Positions 57,858 through 64,000 of a stretch of DNA of 64,000 nucleotides are shown in pieces; position 1 is the first letter of the stretch; every line of letters starts with the position of its first letter. Made by a program: the position numbers and the translations under genes. This stretch comes from Hymenochaete sp. R1 (Eukaryota > Basidiomycota > Agaricomycetes > Hymenochaetales > Hymenochaetaceae), in NCBI GenBank assembly GCA_019400425.1, contig JAFREE010000012.1:1-64000 (forward strand), in the 5' to 3' direction. Below the pieces are notes generated by a model. That model ran no database searches. It had not been told where the DNA came from and saw nothing but the letters and a program-made list of their open reading frames with translations.

Positions 57858-59054
57858 TCATCCTCGGTAAGTACAGCAACTATCAAATAGACGTAAGCCC
57901 GAAACATACTTGAATGTCGTACTTCGCACTCACCTGACAAGGTACGGGATAATAGACAGGAATAGACAAACGAAGCTCGCCCAGAATAACCATAAGGATG
58001 GGCCGGCCGAAACGGTGATACCTAGCGGAGTCGTCTGATTCGACGCAGAGTTTGTGACCTGTAATTTTTCGTGTCAGCACCTCGCACGTTTTATCGTCGG
58101 AGTTTACCAACCGCTGCATCGTTAATAGATTTTGTCTTGTTAACAATCACCGTCCAGATGATCGCTCCAATGAACAATAAACCAGTGCCGATGATGGCAA
58201 AGAGGGTGGAAAGGAGGAACGTATATGTCCTCTTTGGAATTCCTCTGCAAGCAGTAGTTGGATCAGAGCACGCGCGATTCGTGAAAAGTATCCAAGGACT
58301 GACGTCAACATGGCCAAAGCGGCGCAAATGCTCCCCATGAGCAGGAGGTAGTATCCAGCCCTCGAAAATTCTCCGAGATAGCGTGAGTTGGAGAACGTGA
58401 GGTCATCAGGTATGAACGACTGGGACAGGCTGGCAAATCGCGGAGGCATGTCTTTGAGTACAATGTCGAAGGGGACAAAACGTTGGGCGGTGGTATGGTT
58501 GGAGCAGTTACCCACGGGCGACTCCGTAATATTAATATATGAGCAAAACGAATATAGTCCAAACTCGTATGATTGTCGCAGGCCTTCGCCTTCACCGATG
58601 GGCACCGACGTGTTCTGAGCGTATAACGCATCGACAGGATCGCCGGTCGCGCTTTGAAGGGCAGCACTGAAGAATGAGAGCGATGAGACAAAGGGATAGT
58701 GTGTGAACATGTTGAAAATGCTCACCCATAGGCGGAAATATTTACTTTAACCTACAACCATTGTGTCAACAAGCTTGTCGAAGTAAGGGTGAAATGTCGA
58801 GAGCGCTGACCATGGATAACCCTTTGGGCACCGAGGAAGTGTTGATTTGACCAACCTGAGCAGCGGCGCGGAATGAGCTTTGGATGCATTGAGAATTGAA
58901 GTGAAAGATAACGTACATGGGCAAAGATGACGAGGAGGACAGCAACAAAACTGCAAGCGACGGCTGTTAGCGGAGCCATACGAGGATAAGCATGAAGCAG
59001 AACGTACGATAGAAAAGTAGCGGCTCCGATGCAAAGTTCACCGCGGAGACGCAT
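57858..59054 (-). CDS. PalI/Rim9-like SUR7-family membrane protein
   Basis: Four-helix claudin-like protein. PalI/Rim9 family members assist the plasma-membrane pH sensor of the Rim/Pal pathway, while SUR7 relatives sit in eisosomes. Exon 1 gives MRLRGELCIGAATFLS and the next FVAVLLVIFAHV (helix 1). An extracellular loop with N-glycosylation sites follows, containing YEFGLYSFCSYINITESPVG and then NCSNHTT. Helix 2 is YYLLLMGSICAALAMLTS, helix 3 TYTFLLSTLFAIIGTGLLFI and helix 4 WLFWASFVCLFLSIIPYLVS, ending CCTYRG at 57858. The acceptor after CCAAAG is the only one that joins helix 2 to helix 3 in frame. Which of the two roles applies cannot be told from sequence. Confidence 0.74.
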
Positions 59055-59715
59055 GGTTAGGAGAATAAGAAAGGGAAAGGGAGTATCGCTAGAGAAGATG
59101 GAGGCGACGTGAAGTGAAGATTGAGAGAAATCTAATGGCGATGCGATGGGATAAAAGAGAAGGGGAAAAATATAATATTAATGTAAGATGACTGCGGGAC
59201 AATGTGTTTTCGGTGAGTCGGACGTCGTTCAGCTCAGCTCAGCAGGTCCTCGTTGCAGCAGCCAGCCTGGGCGTGAGCCTCAGCCTGATCCACGCCGGCG
59301 CGTCGTGCTTTCTGCTTAGCTTGTTGACACGAGATCTTCAAACAGCTTTGACCAAAAAGGAATCTGACGTAATAAAAACGTGGGGGACCCCGTGACGGCC
59401 AAGAAAGGGAAAGCCGATGGCAGTGAAGACCCCAGAGAGCGGCCAAGGACTCCCGTGAGTGGGCGGCGTTCGGATAGGACAGGCTTCAAGTTCAAATTAA
59501 AAAAGAAAAAGAAAAAGGAAGGGCGCGCTCAGCTCCAGCCTGGCTTGCTTGGATTCCCCGCGAGAATTCGTCTCTTTGCCTCAAACTTGCTCTCCCAGAC
59601 TTACCGCTCTTCCTCCCGCCCCCATCTTCCTCTCTTCATCCGTATCGTATCGAGCTCTTTGTTGCACTCCACTCGTTGAAAGGTACTTCAGTTCTGGGGC
59701 AGAAGATCCATCACC
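59055..59715. promoter_or_regulatory. divergent intergenic region between PalI-like and GH72 genes
   Basis: 661 bases between divergent starts. It holds an A/G-rich tract (about 59499-59521) and a CT-rich leader (59600-59640) before the GH72 start, as is common in fungal promoters. No gene is evident. Confidence 0.45.
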
Positions 59716-61787
59716 ATGCTCCCCAACCTCCTCGCGCCGATCCTCGCTCTCGTCGCTGTCCTTCCATTCGTGAGCGCTATTGGGCAAGTCTCTCGTGGCG
59801 GCCGATACCTCTACAACGAAGATGGCTCCCGTTTCTACATAAAGGGCGTTGCATACCAGGAGCAAGGTATGCCACTTCCCATTCTCGCACTCAAGGCTTC
59901 CAGCCGACCTAAATATTCTCCTCTGCTCTCCTCAAGGTATCGTAACGGCTGCAGAGAACTCGCCGTTCTCCGAACCGAGCACTTTCATCGACCCCCTCGC
60001 AAACAGTACCGCATGCGCGAGAGACGTCCAGTTTCTTCAACAGCTCCATGTCAACACTGTTCGGGTATACTCGGTCAACGCCTCCTTGAACCATGATGAC
60101 TGCATGTCTGCCTTCAGTGATGCCGGTATCTACACGATGTACGTCACACAGCCTTCGCTAATATCCACGCAACTTTTGACACTCACCTTATTCTTAGAAT
60201 TGATCTCACGCTTCCTCTGAACGGCTCCATCGACCGCTCCGCGCCATCCTGGACAACAAATTTACTTGATTCCTATATTGCAACGATCAACACCTTTTCA
60301 AAATATGATAATGTTCTAGCATAGTAAGCTGAATGGGCAACTTTCTCTCGGAGCTGTCATTGACAAACTCGTATCTTCTAGCAATGTGGGAAACGAGGTA
60401 GTCACGGCCGCTAACGAGACCGCGACAGCGGTAAGATAGAATTGCGTCTACTTTTGGTACCCAGCTGATCATTCGCCAACTCCTATCTAGCCTTTTCTCA
60501 AGGCTGCTGCGCGCGATGTGAAAGCATATTTGTGCGTACTAATCTTGGTCTTTTATCATCCCGTTGGTCAATTTTGATCCGTCCTCTCCAGAAAATCAAA
60601 GAATTTGAATATTCTTGTTGGATACGCCGCGATAGACGCCGATAGGTCATGGTTAGATCCTCTAGCCAACTTCCTTTCGTGCGAATCGGAAGAAGAGTCT
60701 CTGGATCTTTTTGGATTGAACAACTAGTGAGCGAACATGCTGAATCCACTGGACTATATTTTCTTAAATTGTGGGTATAGTGAATGGTGTGGGAACGACA
60801 ATTTCCAGTCAGCTTACGGGGATATCATGGGTCACTTCGCCGGTTACAATATCCCTGCATACTTCAGTGAATTTGGTTGCATCACGTCGCCTCCACGTTT
60901 GTGGACAGAAGTTGGGGCTATGTTCTCAACGGAAATGAGCAACGTCTGGAGCGGCGGTATCGCGTTCTCGTACTTTCCGGCCGAGTCGGACCAAGGAGAG
61001 TTTGGGATGGTCACATTCAACGGGGACTCGGTCACTACCAGCGATGACTTTAACCGGCTTGCGGCACAGTACAGCAATGCCACTGGCCCTAACCAACCGT
61101 CTGAGAGCGAAGCTGGGTCCACTCAGTATCCCACTTGTCCTCAGCAGAACTCAACATTCTTTGCGTCGACTACCCTCCCGCCAACTCCCAATGACACCGC
61201 TTGCGCCTGTGTTGTGAACACTTTGAGCTGTCGGTTTACCCCTCAAACTGACAACACAACCATTCTCCTTGGCACGTTGCTCGATACTGTGAGTCGTTTG
61301 TTTTATTTCCTGATGCAGCATGAGACTCACCAAAACATGCAAGGCTTGTGGGCTTATCGGTCAAAATGGCGGGAACTGTAATGATATCTCTGGGAGCGGA
61401 TCCTCCGGAACCTACGGCAGCATGCAATTCTGCGATCCCTCCTCGAAGCTGTCCTTCGTCATGACTAAGTTCTACGAGGCAACGGACATGAACGCCGCTT
61501 CGTGCGACTTTGCAGGGAACGCAACCATCAACTCGAACGCGCCGACGAACACTGATCAATTGAACAACGCTGTTAGCCAGTGTCTTGCGAACACGGACAC
61601 GACGTTTACGCCGACCTCGCCTGCCTCTGATGGTACTTCGGGTGGTAGTGGGTCCAGCTCTTCCGGCGGGTCGAATAGTAGTGCTTCAGGGAAGATGTCG
61701 TCCTTGCAGGAATTGAAGACGGGAGTGTTCAGTACGACTTTCCTCTTACTCGTGATGGTTGCCACGGGTTTCTGGACTCTTGCCTGA
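59716..61787 (+). CDS. GPI-anchored 1,3-beta-glucanosyltransferase Gas/Gel (GH72 with X8/CBM43)
   Basis: Remodels cell-wall beta-1,3-glucan by cutting and re-joining chains. The signal peptide MLPNLLAPILALVAVLPFVS precedes GRYLYNEDGSRFYIKGVAYQ. Catalytic Glu residues are in LAYNVGNEV (acid/base) and YFSEFGC (nucleophile). The loop FLQQLHVNTVRVYSVNAS and the Cys pattern SFTC-like LSCESEEESLDLFGLNNYEW fit GH72. The C-terminal cysteine-rich X8 module shows CACVVNTLSCRF, CGLIGQNGGNCNDISGSG and YGSMQFCDPSSKLS. A Ser/Gly-rich linker precedes a hydrophobic end (FSTTFLLLVMVATGFWTLA), as in GPI signals. Seven or so short exons in the first third. Confidence 0.92.
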
Positions 61788-62096
61788 GCCGGATTGTCTT
61801 GTGTACTTATAACATCTTTAACGACTTTTTTTTTTTGACTCGAACTGTTTTTGGTTACAATAATGCCCCTTTTATGTTCTCGCAGAGACTTTCCTCTTTC
61901 ACGGACGTTTGATGTCATACTGATGAAATTCTAATGTTCGCTTGGGTTTTTGTATTTAGTCGCTCATTTATGTAATCTTTTAAATTTCCCACGCCGTGGA
62001 AAACTGCCGCGACGAACGCTTTCGCCTTTCGCTTTTTGACTCTAAACACCCTCGACGACGATTCGGAATCCCCTCCCCTCAGTCGACGTAACGGCC
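61788..62096. other. intergenic region between GH72 and RRM genes
   Basis: 309 bases. A T9-10 run near 61826 lies in the GH72 3' UTR. The rest is presumed promoter of the next gene. Confidence 0.4.
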
Positions 62097-64000
62097 ATGG
62101 CAGCGACTCCTCCGCCACCCAGCGACAATATGTATGGCCTTCCACAGCCCAAGTGGTCCAACGAAGCTAGGGAACCTCCCATGGGCGACTACGACCGCCG
62201 AGACGCCCCGAACGGTGCAGGCGAACCAGGAAGGGATGCGCATAGTAGTGAATCAGCGGATTACAGGGGCGCGCCACCCCCTCCATCTTCTGCTGATGCA
62301 GCGCGAGAACATCAGTCTTCGGTGGGCCCTCCTTCATCAGTTAATGGACGAGGAGAGAAACAGGTCAAGGTACTTGCTGTTCTGTGATTGTCAGACATCG
62401 CGGTTATCATCTGCTATGGTTTCGGTTTCTACTTCAAGTTCAACGATCTGAAACTTGGGCGACGGGACAGCGTCTTCTTTCTTTTGATGACCTACTCTGT
62501 GATATATGGAATGGTCGTTGACTTTTCTTTTTTACTACAGCCGAACAAAGTCTACATTGGCGGTCTTCCAGAGCACACGCGACAAGACGACTTACGCAAC
62601 TGCTTCAGTAAAATAGGAAACATCATCAACATCGAGCTCAAGTCAGTATGATCCTTAGCATTTCTCAGATTGACGCTTACTTGACTCTGGCATTCTGCAG
62701 ACTCGGCTATGGCTTTGTCGTAAGTTCCTCTTTTAGACATTTAGTGAAGAAAGACCCTCTGACTTTCTTGTTTCCAGGAATTTGAGACTAGCGATGCTGC
62801 CAAAGAAAGTGTCGACAAGTACAATGACGGATTTTTCATGGGCAACAAAATTCGAGTTGAGATGTCTCATGGAGGGGGACGAACTGCTAAGTACGCGGGT
62901 GATCCAGGCGCATGTTTCAAATGTGGTGAACCCGGACATTGGGCCAGGTAAGTATATTTTGCTTTTGGAAACAGAATTTCGTCGTCAATACGAAACTTTG
63001 TTTTGACCTTTTAGGGAGTGTCCGAACCATCCATCAGCGTGAGTGGTTATGTCTCCTTGCCAGTTGCCCGAACATACATTCAACGTCCGAAACAGACCCC
63101 CACGCGGTGCCGGATCTGCTGATCCGTATGTTCGAGATTATCCACCTTCGAGAGATCCTTACCGTGATGACTATGCAAGGTATCCTCCACCACCAAGGGA
63201 TCCTCGCTATGGCTACGACTACCCACCTCCGCGCGATTACAGAAGACCTATGACGCCTCCTAGGGACTATCGCGACTATCCTGTGGCTCGTCCCCCAAGA
63301 GACTATGATGACTACAACTACAGAATGCGTGCGCCTCCGTCGAAGTCTTACTATCCTGGGGAACCTCCGTACTCTCGTTATGACGCTCCACCTCGGGACC
63401 CAGTAACCGATAGACGGGCTCCTCCTCCAGACCGATATGGTTCTTATTCTGCACCAGTTCCCCGGCCTCGTACTCCTCCTGGCCTGCCTCCCAGCCGTAT
63501 TCGCGATGACTATGATCGTCCCCCGCCTCGGTAAGCTTGCTATCAGTGGTTTCCCGTGGATCTTTGGCTCACAGTTATCAAGTGATTTTGGTCCAGACTA
63601 CAGAGGACGTGGAACGACACCTCCAATTCCTTCAAGTACTTCTGTTTCTGGTCGCTATGCAGACTATCCTCCACGAAGTGGAGGTGCTGATCTGCCAGTT
63701 CCAAGGTATCTTGTTCAAGACTATTTCAATTCCGTTTCCTCGTGATCTCACACCTCTTTTCTCCACAGACGTCGCTCTCAAAGCCCTTCTAGAGCCAGCA
63801 ACTCTGGCTACCGCTCTGGTGGATACGGCGACGCTGCTGGCTACCCTTCTGGCGGAGGTCCTTTCAGTCCATCGGCTTCTTATTCTAATGGCTACTCTGC
63901 CGCTTCTGGGGTGCCTCCTCCGCCTCGCAACGGCAGTGGCAGGGAGAGAGAATACTCCCGTGGAATGGTGGAACCTTCTGGGTATTCAAGGCGACCCTGA
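62097..64000 (+). CDS. RNA-binding protein with one RRM and one CCHC zinc knuckle, SR/RSP-like
   Basis: Probable splicing or mRNA-handling factor in the nucleus. The start MAATPPPPSDNMYGLPQPKW opens a Pro/Ala-rich leader. The RRM has RNP2 KVYIGGLPEHT and RNP1-like LGYGFVEFE, with the helix RQDDLRNCFSKIGNIINIEL between. The CCHC knuckle ACFKCGEPGHWARECPNHPS follows. The C-terminal half is rich in Arg, Asp, Tyr and Pro (RDYRDYPVARPPRDYDDYNY) with a short RS stretch (PVPRRRSQSPSRASNS). It ends at a TGA that is the last codon of the window, so the gene is complete. Five to six introns. The family is close to the SRSF7/Slr1-like group with an RRM plus zinc knuckle, but the exact orthologue is not certain. 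Confidence 0.86.

Overview
The window looks like a gene-dense piece of a filamentous basidiomycete genome, most likely an Agaricomycete. The genes carry many short introns of about 48-65 nt with GT-AG borders and CTNAC-type branch points. UTRs are short, promoters are often CT-rich, and the proteins match fungal families. A GH43/CBM35 exo-1,3-galactanase, a GH72 glucanosyltransferase, an Atg26-type sterol glucosyltransferase and a PalI/Rim9-like protein all fit a basidiomycete. I see no transposon, CRISPR array, operon or obvious horizontally acquired island. All coding coordinates come from hand-joined exons, so exon borders are predictions. Each interval runs from start codon to stop codon and includes introns.

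Layout, left to right: RINT1/Tip20-like tethering factor (-, cut by the left edge); beta-carbonic anhydrase (+); HAD-type nucleotidase (+); peroxisomal ABCD half-transporter (+); nucleoporin Nup54/Nup57 (+), tail to tail with the CCA-adding enzyme (-); acyl-protein-thioesterase-like hydrolase (-); COX6A/Cox13 (+); a small secreted 11-mer repeat protein (+); ESCRT-III Vps20 (+); eIF3h (-); GH43 exo-1,3-galactanase (-); Rok1 helicase (+); a PRELID3/Ups2-like lipid carrier (+); the TFIIIC B-block-binding subunit (+); an unrecognised multi-pass membrane protein (+); an Ssk2-type MAPKKK (-); the Drg1/Rbg1 GTPase (+); a PhnP-like metallo-hydrolase (+); a PRELID1/Ups1-like lipid carrier (+); Ric1 (+); a 2OG-Fe(II) oxygenase (+); Atg26/Ugt51 (-); a PalI/Rim9-like claudin (-); Gas/Gel GH72 (+); and an RRM plus CCHC zinc-knuckle protein (+), whose stop codon is the last codon of the window.

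Most of these are housekeeping genes and there is no dedicated cluster. Some themes recur. Mitochondrial function is served by Cox6A, by Ups1-like and Ups2-like carriers that should feed opposite arms of phospholipid traffic, and by a CCA enzyme with two plausible starts. Vesicle and endosome traffic is served by RINT1, Vps20, Ric1 and Atg26. Surface and environment sensing is served by GH72, the 11-mer repeat protein, PalI, the Ssk2 kinase and the 8-TM protein.

The observation I rank highest is in the first intron of the TFIIIC tau138 gene. This intron is unusually long (240 nt) and carries an exact match to the B-box consensus, the DNA element that this protein family binds. The match lies in a 76-nt tRNA-like frame with a T4 tract downstream. 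It suggests an intragenic TFIIIC site or a decayed tRNA gene that could autoregulate TFIIIC. I did not find a clearly new multi-gene system.
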